Of a stretch of DNA of 64,000 nucleotides, positions 53,227-62,608 are shown piece by piece. The translations under genes and the position numbers were made by a program. The notes below the pieces were generated by a model. That model was not told the origin of the DNA, made no database searches, and saw only the letters and a program-made list of their open reading frames with translations. Numbering within the stretch: the first letter of the stretch is position 1; the number at the start of each line of letters is the position of its first letter. Source of the DNA: CAVWZH01 sp963765285 (lineage in GTDB: Bacteria; Acidobacteriota; Terriglobia; Terriglobales; Acidobacteriaceae); the NCBI GenBank assembly GCA_963765285.1, contig CAVXVR010000003.1:434001-498000 (forward strand), given 5' to 3'.

Positions 53227-54347
53227 CAGCTGGGTTCCTGAGTGACGATATGTACATCCACCGTGGGCGCGTCTCGCAAAAACTGGTGGATGGCGGAGAG
53301 GTAGAAATATCGCTTCCAGCCGCGGGTGGCGGAGCGGCCGAACACGACCTGAGTGATGTGCCGTTCCCGCACAAACTGTGCGACCGCGCTGGCCACGGTC
53401 TTGCCCTGCAATTGCACTACGCTGGCACCCACGTTCTGGGCAAACTGAATGTTCGCCTGCAGGCTTTTCTGGTCGGCTTCGTTCGTGTCCTGGCCCATGT
53501 CGATGTAGACAACATACAGCTCCCCGTCGATTGCCTGAGCCATGCGCGCCCCGCGGGCGATTAGGTATTGCGCCGCTGGATTGGAACTGATGCAAACCGC
53601 AATGCGTTCCCGAATCGCGACCGCCCGTTCGGTTTCCTGGTTCTCGCGGTGTTCCTCAAGGTTCTGATCGACCTGTTGCGCGACCTGGCGCAACGCGAGT
53701 TCCCGCAGCGCGATGAGATTGCCTTCGCGAAAAAAATTCTCGAGGGCGCGCCCGACTCGCTCTTGCGGATAAACGTCGCCACGCCGCATGCGGTTTTGCA
53801 GGGCCTGAGGGGTCAGATCGGTCATGACCAGTTCGTTGGCTCTTTGCAAAACCCAGTCTGGAACCGTCTCGCGGACATGAATCCCCGTCACCGCCTGTAC
53901 CGTCGGCGTAATGCTTTCGAGGTGCTGAATGTTCAAGGTGGAAAGCACGTCGATGCCGGCATCCAGTAATTCCAGAACGTCCTCATATCGCTTGCGATGC
54001 TTGCTGCCTTCAATATTGGTGTGAGCCAATTCGTCGACCAGCGCGACTTGCGGCTTGCGGGCCAGAAGGGCATCGACATCCATTTCCTCGAAGAGTGCTC
54101 CTTTGTACTCAAGTTTCTTGCGGGGTATAACTTCGAGGCTGGCAATAAGCTCAGCCAGGCCCTTGCGCCCATGGGTTTCCACCACTCCGATCACCACGTC
54201 TTCCCCGCGGCTGTGGCGGCGGACAGCCTCGCTGAGCATGTTGTAGGTTTTTCCTACTCCCGGCGCGTACCCCAGAAATAGCTTGAAGGCCCCTCCCTTT
54301 TTCGTCGGTGCGGTCTCCTCCAGCCACTTATCGGGAGTCTTGGGCAT
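53226..54347 (-). CDS. kdpD: KdpD sensor-domain protein without membrane or kinase parts
   Basis: Protein of 373 residues equal to the cytosolic N-terminal half of KdpD. The Walker-like GYAPGVGKTYNML (about 27-39), the VVETHGRKG and DELAHTNIEGSKHRKRYEDV segments, and a universal-stress-type domain (CISSNPAAQYLIARGARMAQ, VFGRSATRGWKRYFYLSAIH) are present. The transmembrane, GAF, HisKA and HATPase parts of classical KdpD are missing here; they are encoded by the divergent gene at 54403. It is coupled to kdpE. The symbol kdpD is used for the sensing half only. Confidence 0.88.
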   Translation of the reverse strand: MPKTPDKWLEETAPTKKGGAFKLFLGYAPGVGKTYNMLSEAVRRHSRGEDVVIGVVETHGRKGLAELIASLEVIPRKKLEYKGALFEEMDVDALLARKPQVALVDELAHTNIEGSKHRKRYEDVLELLDAGIDVLSTLNIQHLESITPTVQAVTGIHVRETVPDWVLQRANELVMTDLTPQALQNRMRRGDVYPQERVGRALENFFREGNLIALRELALRQVAQQVDQNLEEHRENQETERAVAIRERIAVCISSNPAAQYLIARGARMAQAIDGELYVVYIDMGQDTNEADQKSLQANIQFAQNVGASVVQLQGKTVASAVAQFVRERHITQVVFGRSATRGWKRYFYLSAIHQFLRDAPTVDVHIVTQEPS

Positions 54348-54402
54348 TTGGCATATTGTCGTTGAGCCGTCCGAAATTGTCGATGTCGGCTACAATCGGC
54401 TC

Positions 54403-55839
54403 GTGGAACTGGCTGACAAACCCGCCCTCGGCTACGTGGTGGCTGGTGTCGTGGTGGGCGGCATCACTCTGGTGGGCCATTCCCTCATCCGTGTCAACCC
54501 CACCACCATCGCTCTCGCCTTTCTTCTCGGAGTCCTGGCGATTTCCGCCTTCTGGGACCTGCGGCACGCCGTGTTCATGTCGCTGATTGCGGCCCTGGCC
54601 TTCAACTATTATTTTCTGCCTCCGATTGGGACATTCACCATTGCTGATCCGCAGAATTGGGTGGCTCTGTTTGCGTTTCTCGCAACCGCGGTGACGGCCA
54701 GCCAGATGTCGGAACGCGTTCGCCGCGAAGCCCGCAACGCCAACGAACGCCGCCGCGAGGTCGAACGTCTTTACCACTTCAGCCAGGATTTGCTCTCCAG
54801 CGAGAACGTCGCGGACCTGCTGAACTCCATCCCCCGGTTTATTGTTGAGTCTTTTGGGGTGCGCGCGGCCGCGATCTCACTCTCGAACCGGCCGGACATC
54901 TATCGTTCCGGCCCCAACATCGACAACCTGGATACCCGTGATTTGCAGTTAACCTGCCTGCGCGGCGAACCGCGCATCGATGTGGAAAATCAAGTCGCCT
55001 TCATGCCGCTGCACATGGGCATTCGAGTAGTGGGAAGCATGGGCATTGCGGGTTCAGTTCTTTCGATGCCGACGCTGGAGGCCATCAGCAGCCTGGTAGC
55101 CATTTCCGTCGAACGGGCCGGATCCGCCGAAAAACTCAGCCGCGCCGAAGCCGCCCGGGAGAGCGAGCAAATGCGCTCCCTGCTGCTGGACTCGGTGACC
55201 CACGAGTTTCGCACTCCCCTGACCGCGATTAAAGCGTCGGTGACGTCGCTCCTCGGAGGATCCAACCTTTCCGACACCGAAAAAGAGGAACTGTTAACGA
55301 TTATCAATGAGGAAAGTGACCGGCTGAACCGCCTGGTCGGCGAAGCCGCCGAGGTGGCGCAGCTCGACGCCAACAAGGTGGAATTGCAACTCGAACCCGT
55401 CAACATAGCCGATGTGGTCAGCCAGACTCTGGAGGACTTAAAGCAGCTTCTCGCGGAGCATCCGGTTGACGTTCGGATTCCAGCGAACCTTCCCGCAGCG
55501 CGCATGGACTTCGGCCGCATTCAAGAGGTCCTGGTACATCTGCTGGAGAATGCCGCCAAATATTCGCCACCTGGCTCGCCGATTCGCATCACCGCGGAAG
55601 CCAAAGACCGTACTCTCACCGTCAGCGTGGCTGACCGTGGACCCGGCATCGACGACTTTGAGCAGTCCCTGGTCTTCGACAAGTTCTACCGGGGACGCAA
55701 TCAGCGGATGCAGGTGCAAGGCACAGGCATGGGTCTGGCAATCTGCAAGGCCATCGTGGAGGCCCATCACGGGCGCATCGGCGTCACCAGCCAGCCGGGC
55801 AATGGCTCAGTGTTCTACTTCTCTTTACCCATCCCGTGA
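54403..55839 (+). CDS. Sensor histidine kinase with KdpD-type membrane domain (DUF4118-GAF-HisKA-HATPase)
   Basis: Membrane kinase of about 478 residues. Three or four helices (ALGYVVAGVVVGGITLVG, FNYYFLPPIGTFTIADPQNW) match the DUF4118 region of KdpD. A GAF-like domain, H-box SVTHEFRTPL (His267 from this start), N-box NAAKYSPPG, G1 DRGPGID and G2 GTGMGLAI follow. I use the GTG at 54403 because earlier in-frame codons overlap the antisense kdpD gene and no ATG lies between. It is divergent from the KdpD-domain gene with 55 bases between starts. Together the two proteins make up a complete KdpD. It probably phosphorylates KdpE. Confidence 0.82.
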   Translation: MELADKPALGYVVAGVVVGGITLVGHSLIRVNPTTIALAFLLGVLAISAFWDLRHAVFMSLIAALAFNYYFLPPIGTFTIADPQNWVALFAFLATAVTASQMSERVRREARNANERRREVERLYHFSQDLLSSENVADLLNSIPRFIVESFGVRAAAISLSNRPDIYRSGPNIDNLDTRDLQLTCLRGEPRIDVENQVAFMPLHMGIRVVGSMGIAGSVLSMPTLEAISSLVAISVERAGSAEKLSRAEAARESEQMRSLLLDSVTHEFRTPLTAIKASVTSLLGGSNLSDTEKEELLTIINEESDRLNRLVGEAAEVAQLDANKVELQLEPVNIADVVSQTLEDLKQLLAEHPVDVRIPANLPAARMDFGRIQEVLVHLLENAAKYSPPGSPIRITAEAKDRTLTVSVADRGPGIDDFEQSLVFDKFYRGRNQRMQVQGTGMGLAICKAIVEAHHGRIGVTSQPGNGSVFYFSLPIP

Positions 55840-56093
55840 CTGACAACGCATCCTCCCGCCACTAACGCAAGCCTCGAATTCTGCCGATGGAAGTGACAGC
55901 GGAACTTGCTCCGGCGGATGCCGGGCATCGGTAGTTGGCACACTTGCAGGTTGTCTCCGGCATTGTGAATACAGTGTTACAAGGGGGCGGTCTTCACGTG
56001 CTCCTTCTTCCGTTACTCAAAAAATAATGATAATTTTCCCTTCCAGCTCCATGGCCCAGAAAAGCTTGTCTCTAGTGTGTCGAGGAACAAATT

Positions 56094-57482
56094 ATGGAAG
56101 CCAACGAATACGATCTGGTGGTGATTGGCAGCGGGCCGGCGGGCCAAAAGGGCGCGATCTGTGCCGCCAAGATGCGCAAGAAGGTCGCCATCATCGATCG
56201 CAAGAAAACCATCGGCGGCGTCTGCGTTCATACCGGAACCATTCCCAGCAAGACGCTGCGCGAGGCCGTTCTGTACCTCAGCGGCCTGCGGCAGCGGTCG
56301 TTCTACGGCCGCGGCTATACCGTGAAAGACCGTATAGCAATGTCGGACCTGGTGTTCCGCGCCCAAGCCGTCATGGCGCGGGAGATTGAAGTCATCAAAG
56401 CCCAGCTGCGCCGCAATTACATTACGACTCTGGAAGGCGATGCCAGCTTCATCGACCCCCACACGGTTGAGGTCAAAAGTGAAGACGGGTCCCAACTTGT
56501 GCGCGGTGATCACATTCTGATCGCGTGCGGAACCCGCCCGGCTCATAGTGCCGACATTCCAATCGACGGCAAGCGAATCTTCGACTCTGACCAGGTCCAC
56601 TGCCTGGAGGAAATCCCGCGTGATCTGGTAGTCGTTGGTGCCGGGATCATCGGACTGGAATTCGCCTCCATGTTTGCCGCGCTCGGAGTTAAGGTCACGC
56701 TCCTGGACCAGCGCCCCGTGCTGCTGGATTTTGTCGACCGGGAAATCATCGAAAGCCTTTGCTATCAGCTTCGGCAGCTCGGCACGGTGCTGCGTCTCGG
56801 GGAGAAAGTAGTTTCCGTCGGAGTTGACAATGAGCGTGACCGGGTGTTTGCCAAGCTCGAGAGCGGAAAGAACGTTCATGGCCAGGGACTGCTCTACACC
56901 ATTGGACGCCAGGCGAACAGCGACCTTCTGAACATGGAAGCGGCAAATTTGACTGCGGACGCACGCGGCAAGATCACAGTCAATGACCATTTCCAGACAA
57001 ACGTGCCTCACATCTATGCGGCGGGAGATGTGATCGGGTTTCCGGCGCTCGCCAGTACTTCAATGGAACAGGGCCGGCTGGCCAGCTGCCACATGTTCGG
57101 CGTTCCCGGCAAAATGCCGCCGAACCTGATCCCTTACGGCATTTATACGATCCCGGAAATTTCCATGGTGGGTAATACAGAAGAACAGCTTACCCAGCAG
57201 AAAGTCCCCTATGAAGTAGGACTCGCCCGTTATGCCGAACTGGCCAAGGGGCAAATGCTGGGTGATGAACAGGGCCTGCTCAAGCTGGTGTTTTCTCCGG
57301 ATTCGCTCAAGCTGTTGGGCGTCCATGTGATTGGAGACCGGGCTGCCGAGATCATTCACATCGGACAAGCGGTGCTCACCATGGACGCGGGCATCGATTA
57401 CTTCCGCGATACTGTCTTCAACTATCCCACGCTGGCCGAGGCTTACAAGGTGGCCGCTCTCGACGGGCTGAACAAACTCTGA
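56094..57482 (+). CDS. sthA: Soluble pyridine nucleotide transhydrogenase (Si-specific)
   Basis: FAD-dependent enzyme of 462 residues that exchanges hydride between NADPH and NAD+. The N-terminal dinucleotide fold is VVIGSGPAGQKGAICAAKMR. The active-site segment reads GGVCVHTGTIPSKTLREA; it keeps the first Cys but lacks the second of the disulfide of lipoamide dehydrogenase, as in SthA. The second Rossmann fold (VVGAGIIGLEFASMFAALGV) and the dimer interface with HIGQAVLTMD are present. Length and motif match SthA/UdhA rather than glutathione reductase. It follows the kinase gene after a 254-base gap in which I see nothing firm. Confidence 0.88.
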   Translation: MEANEYDLVVIGSGPAGQKGAICAAKMRKKVAIIDRKKTIGGVCVHTGTIPSKTLREAVLYLSGLRQRSFYGRGYTVKDRIAMSDLVFRAQAVMAREIEVIKAQLRRNYITTLEGDASFIDPHTVEVKSEDGSQLVRGDHILIACGTRPAHSADIPIDGKRIFDSDQVHCLEEIPRDLVVVGAGIIGLEFASMFAALGVKVTLLDQRPVLLDFVDREIIESLCYQLRQLGTVLRLGEKVVSVGVDNERDRVFAKLESGKNVHGQGLLYTIGRQANSDLLNMEAANLTADARGKITVNDHFQTNVPHIYAAGDVIGFPALASTSMEQGRLASCHMFGVPGKMPPNLIPYGIYTIPEISMVGNTEEQLTQQKVPYEVGLARYAELAKGQMLGDEQGLLKLVFSPDSLKLLGVHVIGDRAAEIIHIGQAVLTMDAGIDYFRDTVFNYPTLAEAYKVAALDGLNKL

Positions 57483-57502
57483 GCCTGCTTTTCTGGTCGC
57501 CG

Positions 57503-59023
57503 CTATTCAAATTCAAACGACAGGTATTGCAGGTGCCCCTGGCGCTCGATCTGCAGGGCCACGGCATCCCCAGTCTTCAGTTGCTTCAAAGCGGCTCTAA
57601 GATTGTCCAGGGAATCGACACTGCTATGGTTCACGGAACGGATAATATCTCCGGCGTTCAATCCGGTCTCCGGCCCCAGCAAATCCACGGCGCGCGCCAC
57701 CACGATGACGCCCGAGGAACTGCGCAGATCCGGCACCAGCGAGCGGATTTTGTCGTTCATATCCACCGCAAGAATCGCGAGTTGCGGAACCAGCACCGGA
57801 TCAGCATCCGCCAGGTCCGCCACTTGATCAGTTTGATGCTTTTGCTCGAATACTGGAACGTACAGGGTCTTCTTCTCGGCGCCGCGCAACACCTCGAGTT
57901 TCAGGGGCTTGTCGGGCGGGTGTAAATAAAGAATTGCCGTGTAGACCGGCAGAGTTTCAACGGGGTGGTCATCGGCGGCCAGTACGATGTCCTGGATTTG
58001 AAGTCCGGCAGCCTCGGCGGGACCGCCGGGGAGTACGTCCGCGATGATGACGCCCCAATCCTGCGCCAGGCCCAGAGCTGCCGCGAGAGATGGGGTGATG
58101 GTTTGTCCCTTGGCCTGAATCACGGAGCGGTGCACATGGCCATACTTACGCAGATTCTGATAAACGAAATCAACCACACGGGCGGGAATAGCAAAGCCAA
58201 GGCCTTCGCTGCCGCCGGCTTCGGAAAGAATGAACGTGTTGATGCCGACTACATAGCCTTCCATGTCCACGAGTGGGCCGCCGCTGTTGCCGGGGTTAAT
58301 GGGAGCGTCGGTCTGAATGTAGACCATGGGCTTGTCGGGTTGCGGCTGGCGGGCGACCGAGCTGACGATTCCCATGGTCACCGTGCTTTGCAGGCCCTGC
58401 GGGCTGCCGACGGCAAACACCAATTGGCCTTGCTGAACCGTGCGGCCGGTTCCCAGAGGCAGCGTGGGCAAGGGCGCTTTCGGCGTCACTTTGAGAAGCG
58501 CGAGGTCAATATCCCGGTCGAGACCGAGTAGTTTGGCTTCGAGAATCTGGCTCCTCCCCACCGTGCCGATTTGCCGTGGCGGTCGGATGGACGGCTCGGG
58601 CAGCGCGACGCGAATGCGTTGCGCGCCTTCCACTACGTGCGCATTAGTCATGATGTAGCCGTCGGAATCGACCACCACGCCCGACCCTATGGCATGCTGG
58701 CGCACCACGAGAGCTGTGTTGGATTGATCCTTGTCTTCCAGAGGGCCATAGCCGGTGACCAGCACTTGAACTACGCCCGGGGAGACTTTTGCTACGAGCG
58801 TTTCGAGAGCTGAGTTGAGTTGCAGCAGGACCTGCGGCGGTTCCATCGGAGAAATGGTCGCCGATTTTTCCTGCTTGCTGTTGGTGGCGGATTTGCCTTG
58901 AGGTCCGCTATCGGGTGCCTGTGCGTGAGAGAGGACGACGCCAAGAAAAAAGAGCCCAATCGCCAAGGACGTGGGGAGCACAGCCAGAGAAAAAGCTCGT
59001 ATCGGCACAGTGGGGATGCGCAC
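57503..59023 (-). CDS. HtrA/Deg-type periplasmic serine protease with two PDZ domains
   Basis: Envelope quality-control protease of 506 residues. Start is the GTG at 59023, with AAGGAG at 59031-59036 seven bases upstream; the long frame beyond to 59317 overlaps the promoter region of the neighbour and is not conserved-looking. The signal/anchor is VPIRAFSLAVLPTSLAIGLF. The trypsin-like triad is His129 (TNAHVV), Asp173 (DRDIDLALLKV) and Ser247 (GNSGGP). Two PDZ domains follow (about 335-410 and 425-505). It degrades or refolds damaged periplasmic proteins. It is divergent from the DUF1348 gene. Confidence 0.9.
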   Translation of the reverse strand: MRIPTVPIRAFSLAVLPTSLAIGLFFLGVVLSHAQAPDSGPQGKSATNSKQEKSATISPMEPPQVLLQLNSALETLVAKVSPGVVQVLVTGYGPLEDKDQSNTALVVRQHAIGSGVVVDSDGYIMTNAHVVEGAQRIRVALPEPSIRPPRQIGTVGRSQILEAKLLGLDRDIDLALLKVTPKAPLPTLPLGTGRTVQQGQLVFAVGSPQGLQSTVTMGIVSSVARQPQPDKPMVYIQTDAPINPGNSGGPLVDMEGYVVGINTFILSEAGGSEGLGFAIPARVVDFVYQNLRKYGHVHRSVIQAKGQTITPSLAAALGLAQDWGVIIADVLPGGPAEAAGLQIQDIVLAADDHPVETLPVYTAILYLHPPDKPLKLEVLRGAEKKTLYVPVFEQKHQTDQVADLADADPVLVPQLAILAVDMNDKIRSLVPDLRSSSGVIVVARAVDLLGPETGLNAGDIIRSVNHSSVDSLDNLRAALKQLKTGDAVALQIERQGHLQYLSFEFE

Positions 59024-59155
59024 AAATGGGCTCCTTAAGACCGCAGTATGATTAGATACATCAAAACGGGCCCCCGGGTGCTTTCGGTCGACGTATTGTG
59101 CCAGAAAAGATCGATGCGGATATAGAATTCGGCCCTGATTCGGAGAAATGAAATT

Positions 59156-59620
59156 ATGACCCGCCCTCCATTGCCTCCGTTTACTCGCGAAACTGCAGCT
59201 CAAAAAGTTCGTCTCGCCGAAGACAGCTGGAATTCCCGTGATCCGGAAAAGATAGCGCAAGCCTACGCCCTCGATTCCCGCTGGAGAAACCGGGCCGAAT
59301 TTGTGAATGGGAGGCAAGAGATCGTCGCCTTTCTAACCCGGAAATGGACCAAGGAACTGGACTACCGGTTGATCAAAGAGCTTTGGGCCTTCGACGGCAA
59401 TCGTATTGCGGTGCGCTTTGCGTACGAGTCGCATGATGATTCCGGAAATTGGTATCGGTCATACGGCAACGAGAATTGGGAGTTTAATGACGATGGCCTG
59501 ATGCGCGTGAGGCTGGCGTGCATCAACGACCTGCCCATCAAGGAATCAGACTGCAAGTATCATTGGCCGCTGGGCCGCCGGCCGGATGGTCATCCCGGCT
59601 TGAGCGATCTTGGTTTCTAG
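59156..59620 (+). CDS. DUF1348 / NTF2-like protein
   Basis: Small cone-shaped-fold protein of 154 residues. The pattern AEDSWNSRDPEKIAQAYALD, then SRWRNR, VNGRQEIVAFLTRKW and FAYESHDDSGNWYRSYGNEN matches DUF1348, an NTF2-like family of unknown function. The ATG at 59156 fits. Eight bases separate it from fdhD, and the two are probably cotranscribed. That linkage does not by itself show a role in formate dehydrogenase. Confidence 0.83.
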   Translation: MTRPPLPPFTRETAAQKVRLAEDSWNSRDPEKIAQAYALDSRWRNRAEFVNGRQEIVAFLTRKWTKELDYRLIKELWAFDGNRIAVRFAYESHDDSGNWYRSYGNENWEFNDDGLMRVRLACINDLPIKESDCKYHWPLGRRPDGHPGLSDLGF

Positions 59621-59628
59621 GTCCCGCG

Positions 59629-60480
59629 ATGCCAACCACTCCGACAAAACCGCCCGGCATCGAATCCCGCGGAATGGATCTGACTCTCGTTCAGGAATGG
59701 AAAGACGGCAACATCCGCAACTTTCAGGATTACCTGGTCCGCGAAGAGCCTCTCGAAATCCGCGTGGGCAAAAATCCGTTAAGCGTCACTATGAGGACTC
59801 CGGGAAACGATCTGGAGCTGGCCGCAGGATTCCTTTTCACGGAGGGATTAATTCAAAGGCGCGAAGAAATAAAGATGATTGAGCAGGTGGAAACCGGCAA
59901 GCCCTCTGAAGCCGGAAATGTGGTGCATATCGAGCTGGCTCCAGACGTACAGCTCGATTTGGAGCGCACGCAGAGAAATTTCTTTGCCGCGTCGAGTTGT
60001 GGAATTTGCGGTAAGGCCTCGATCGATTCCGTAAAACTGCGTGGTATGCGCCCTCCAGCGGGAAAGTTCCGTCTCAATCCGGAAGTGCTGTGCGCCATGC
60101 CTGATACCTTGCGTGCTGGGCAAGTTGTTTTCGGGCGCACCGGGGGCTTGCACGCGGCGGGGCTGTTCGACGTGCGCGGTCAGTTGGTGGCTCAGCGCGA
60201 AGATGTGGGGCGCCACAATGCCGTGGACAAGATTATTGGCTGGGCTCTGCTCAACGGACGCCTTCCTCTGTCGGAGTATGTGTTGCTCGTAAGCGGCCGC
60301 GGAGGATTTGAAATCATCCAAAAAGCGATTGCCGGCGGCGTGCCGCTGGTGGCTTCGGTTTCCGCACCATCCGCGCTGGCGGTGCGTCTGGCGCGGGAAA
60401 TGGGACTGACTCTGGTCGGTTTTCTGCGGGGAAAACGTTTCATCGTGTACTCAGGTGAAGGTCGTTTGTTAAGCGGTTGA
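59629..60480 (+). CDS. fdhD: Formate dehydrogenase accessory sulfurtransferase FdhD
   Basis: Transfers sulfur to the molybdenum/tungsten bis-MGD cofactor of formate dehydrogenases. The 283-residue protein has the essential CxxC at Cys124-Cys127 in SSCGICGKAS and the GRTGGLHAAGLFD and EDVGRHNAVDKIIG signatures. The ATG at 59629 is eight bases after the DUF1348 stop; the longer frame starting at 59518 overlaps that gene. No formate dehydrogenase subunit gene is in the window. A strong hairpin follows the stop. Confidence 0.92.
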   Translation: MPTTPTKPPGIESRGMDLTLVQEWKDGNIRNFQDYLVREEPLEIRVGKNPLSVTMRTPGNDLELAAGFLFTEGLIQRREEIKMIEQVETGKPSEAGNVVHIELAPDVQLDLERTQRNFFAASSCGICGKASIDSVKLRGMRPPAGKFRLNPEVLCAMPDTLRAGQVVFGRTGGLHAAGLFDVRGQLVAQREDVGRHNAVDKIIGWALLNGRLPLSEYVLLVSGRGGFEIIQKAIAGGVPLVASVSAPSALAVRLAREMGLTLVGFLRGKRFIVYSGEGRLLSG

Positions 60481-60514
60481 AACCGAGGGCCCTTCGCCCA
60501 AGGCCCTCACGGTT
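60481..60514 (+). terminator. Hairpin immediately after fdhD, terminator-like
   Basis: AACCG-A-GGGCC pairs with GGCCC-TCA-CGGTT around CTTCGCCCAA. A T6 run occurs at about 60527-60532, a little downstream, so it is a plausible but not ideal intrinsic terminator. Confidence 0.55.
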
Positions 60515-60616
60515 ACGCCGCATCCGTTTTTTCTGAGGATATCGGCCTACGTGGTTTTATTTAAGGAACGCGTGGGCGGGAAAATGCATCATCAGATGGT
60601 GCAGGAGGTCCGACAC

Positions 60617-61651
60617 GTGAAGCGACAGGAGATTGCGACCGGCGGCCCACTTCCTTCCGCCACGAGACGCCGGTTCCTGGAAGTCGCCGCCGCAGGCATT
60701 GCAGCTACGGGTATCCATGGCGAAGCGTGGGCCGCAGCATCGAAGCAAGGCATTCCCTACCGAACGCTTGGCCGCACCGGTGAAAAGGTTTCTTCGATTG
60801 GAATCGGCGGCTATCACTTAGGCAAACCTGACCTTGCGGCGGACGAGAGCGTTCGCATCATTCGCACCGCCCTCGATGAAGGCATCAACTTCCTCGACAA
60901 TTGCTGGGATTACAACGGCGGTGAAAGCGAAATCCGAATGGGTAAGGCCTTGCGCGATGGCTATCGCAAGAAGGCTTTTCTGATGACCAAGATCGACGGC
61001 CGGGACAAAACCACGGCCACCAGGCAGATCAATCAGTCATTGGAGCGCCTGCAAACCGACCGTATCGATCTCCTCCAATTTCATGAAGTCATTCGCGATT
61101 CCGACCCGGACCGTATCTTTGCACCCGGAGGCGCGATGGAAGCCGTGCTGCAAGCGCAGAAGGATGGGAAGGTTCGTTACATCGGCTTCACGGGGCACAA
61201 AAGCCCGGACATCCACTTGAAGATGCTGGCGACGGCATCGGCCCACCAATTCGTCTTCGACACCGTGCAAATGCCACTCAACGTGATGGATGCTCACTTC
61301 AGCAGCTTCGAAGAAAAAGTGCTGCCTGTTCTGCTCAAGCAAAATATCGGAGTGCTGGGCATGAAGCCCATGGGGGACCCATTCATCCTGCACAGTAAGA
61401 CGGTGACCGCCGTGGAGTGCCTGTATTACAGCTTGAACTTGCCGACCAGTGTGGTCATCACCGGCTGCGATTCGCTGCCGATTCTCCAGCAAGCCCTCAA
61501 CGCAGCACGCAGTTTTAGTCCTATGAGCCAAACGCAGGTGGCGCAGTTGTTGGCAAAGACTGCCCAGGCGGCGCAATCGGGGCAATATGAGCTGTATAAG
61601 ACCAGCCACCATTTCGACGGAACTTACCAGAATCCGCAGTGGCTGGGCTAA
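60617..61651 (+). CDS. Aldo/keto reductase with Tat signal peptide
   Basis: NADPH-dependent oxidoreductase exported by the twin-arginine route, about 344 residues. I choose the GTG at 60617 because AGGAGG (60603-60608) lies eight bases upstream and the product starts MKRQEIATGGPLP with RRRFLE at 17-22, a normal Tat leader; GTG 60551 and ATG 60584 are alternatives. The AKR tetrad is visible: Asp/Tyr in NFLDNCWDYNGG, Lys in LMTKIDG and His in LLQFHEV. The C-terminus is long and lacks the usual cofactor-loop pattern. An exported reductase of this type resembles a family in Acidobacteriota and others. The substrate is unknown. It converges with a second reductase. Confidence 0.83.
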   Translation: MKRQEIATGGPLPSATRRRFLEVAAAGIAATGIHGEAWAAASKQGIPYRTLGRTGEKVSSIGIGGYHLGKPDLAADESVRIIRTALDEGINFLDNCWDYNGGESEIRMGKALRDGYRKKAFLMTKIDGRDKTTATRQINQSLERLQTDRIDLLQFHEVIRDSDPDRIFAPGGAMEAVLQAQKDGKVRYIGFTGHKSPDIHLKMLATASAHQFVFDTVQMPLNVMDAHFSSFEEKVLPVLLKQNIGVLGMKPMGDPFILHSKTVTAVECLYYSLNLPTSVVITGCDSLPILQQALNAARSFSPMSQTQVAQLLAKTAQAAQSGQYELYKTSHHFDGTYQNPQWLG

Positions 61652-61664
61652 TTTAAGCCCCTGC

Positions 61665-62546
61665 TTACGCCACCAAGCGAGAGGCGCCGGAGAGCTCTTC
61701 AAATTCTTCCTGGCTCAAACGCAAGGCAGCGGCTGCCACGTTTTCCTCCAGATGCTCAACCGATGAGGTCCCCGGAATCGGCAGCATGACCGGCGAGCGC
61801 ATCAGCAACCAGGCCAGCGACACCTGGTTAGGCGTCGCCTGGTGCGCTTGTGCGATCCGAGTGAGAATCTCGCGGGCGGTTCTACCTCTTCCCAAGGGAT
61901 TCCACGGGATAAACGCAATTCCATTTTGCTCACAATAATCCACCACATAATCCCATTCGCGGTCGGTGAAACTGTAACGGTTCTGCACAGAGACGATGGG
62001 CACGATCTTGCGGGCTCGCTCAATGTGTTCCTTGGTGACGTTCGATAGGCCCACCAACTGAATCTTTCCCTCTCTCTGCACCTCGGCCAGAGTTTCGATC
62101 GAGGTCTCGAACGGCACGTTGGGATCGGGTATATGGAGTTGATAAACATCGATACGATCCAGGCGCAGCCGCTTGAGACTCCCTTCAATGGCCTGGCGAA
62201 GATGCGCCGGACTCGCGTCGTGCGTCCACTGATTTGGCCCCGGACGATTCCATCCCCCTTTGGTGGCAATCACCAGGCCTTTCGGATAAGGAAACAGAGC
62301 TTCGGCAATCAACTCCTCGCTGACGCTGGGACCATAGGAGTCGGCAGTATCGATGAAGTTGACGCCGAGCTCCAAAGCGCGCCGAAGCACCGCCAGCACG
62401 CTTTTCCGGTCTTTCGGCGGACCCCAGATTCCTTCTCCCGTAATGCGCATCGCCCCGAAACCGAGCCGATGAACAGACAGTCGTCCGACTGAAACATCCC
62501 CGGCCAGACTTGCTGAGACTTGCGTGTTGCTTGTGATCTTAGTCAT
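61665..62546 (-). CDS. Aldo/keto reductase
   Basis: Cytosolic NADPH-dependent reductase of 293 residues. The ATG at 62546 (MTKITSNTQVS) has GGAGG at good spacing; the frame to 62579 is upstream sequence. The active site shows FIDTADSYGPSVSEELIAEA, ATKGGW and YQLHIPD, the Tyr, Lys and His of AKRs, and the C-terminal LLMRSPVMLPIPGTSSVEHL cofactor loop. It is closest in pattern to the aryl-alcohol/YakC-type AKRs. It converges with the Tat-exported reductase and follows the Cys-rich protein gene on its own strand. Confidence 0.88.
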   Translation of the reverse strand: MTKITSNTQVSASLAGDVSVGRLSVHRLGFGAMRITGEGIWGPPKDRKSVLAVLRRALELGVNFIDTADSYGPSVSEELIAEALFPYPKGLVIATKGGWNRPGPNQWTHDASPAHLRQAIEGSLKRLRLDRIDVYQLHIPDPNVPFETSIETLAEVQREGKIQLVGLSNVTKEHIERARKIVPIVSVQNRYSFTDREWDYVVDYCEQNGIAFIPWNPLGRGRTAREILTRIAQAHQATPNQVSLAWLLMRSPVMLPIPGTSSVEHLEENVAAAALRLSQEEFEELSGASRLVA

Positions 62547-62608
62547 AACAGCCTCCAAATTTTCCTTCAAAACTCGCATTCCTTCCCCAATGCGCAGGGA
62601 TCTTCGGC

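Noticed and set aside
52522..53595. Extended 357-residue form of KdpE
   Set aside because: Residues before MPAASEHKR come from the overlapping KdpD-domain gene in another frame; the start at 53226 overlaps its stop.
55918..55960. Sigma-54-like TTGGCACACTTGCA upstream of sthA
   Set aside because: The GG to GC spacing is 7 rather than 10 bases, so it does not fit a -24/-12 promoter.
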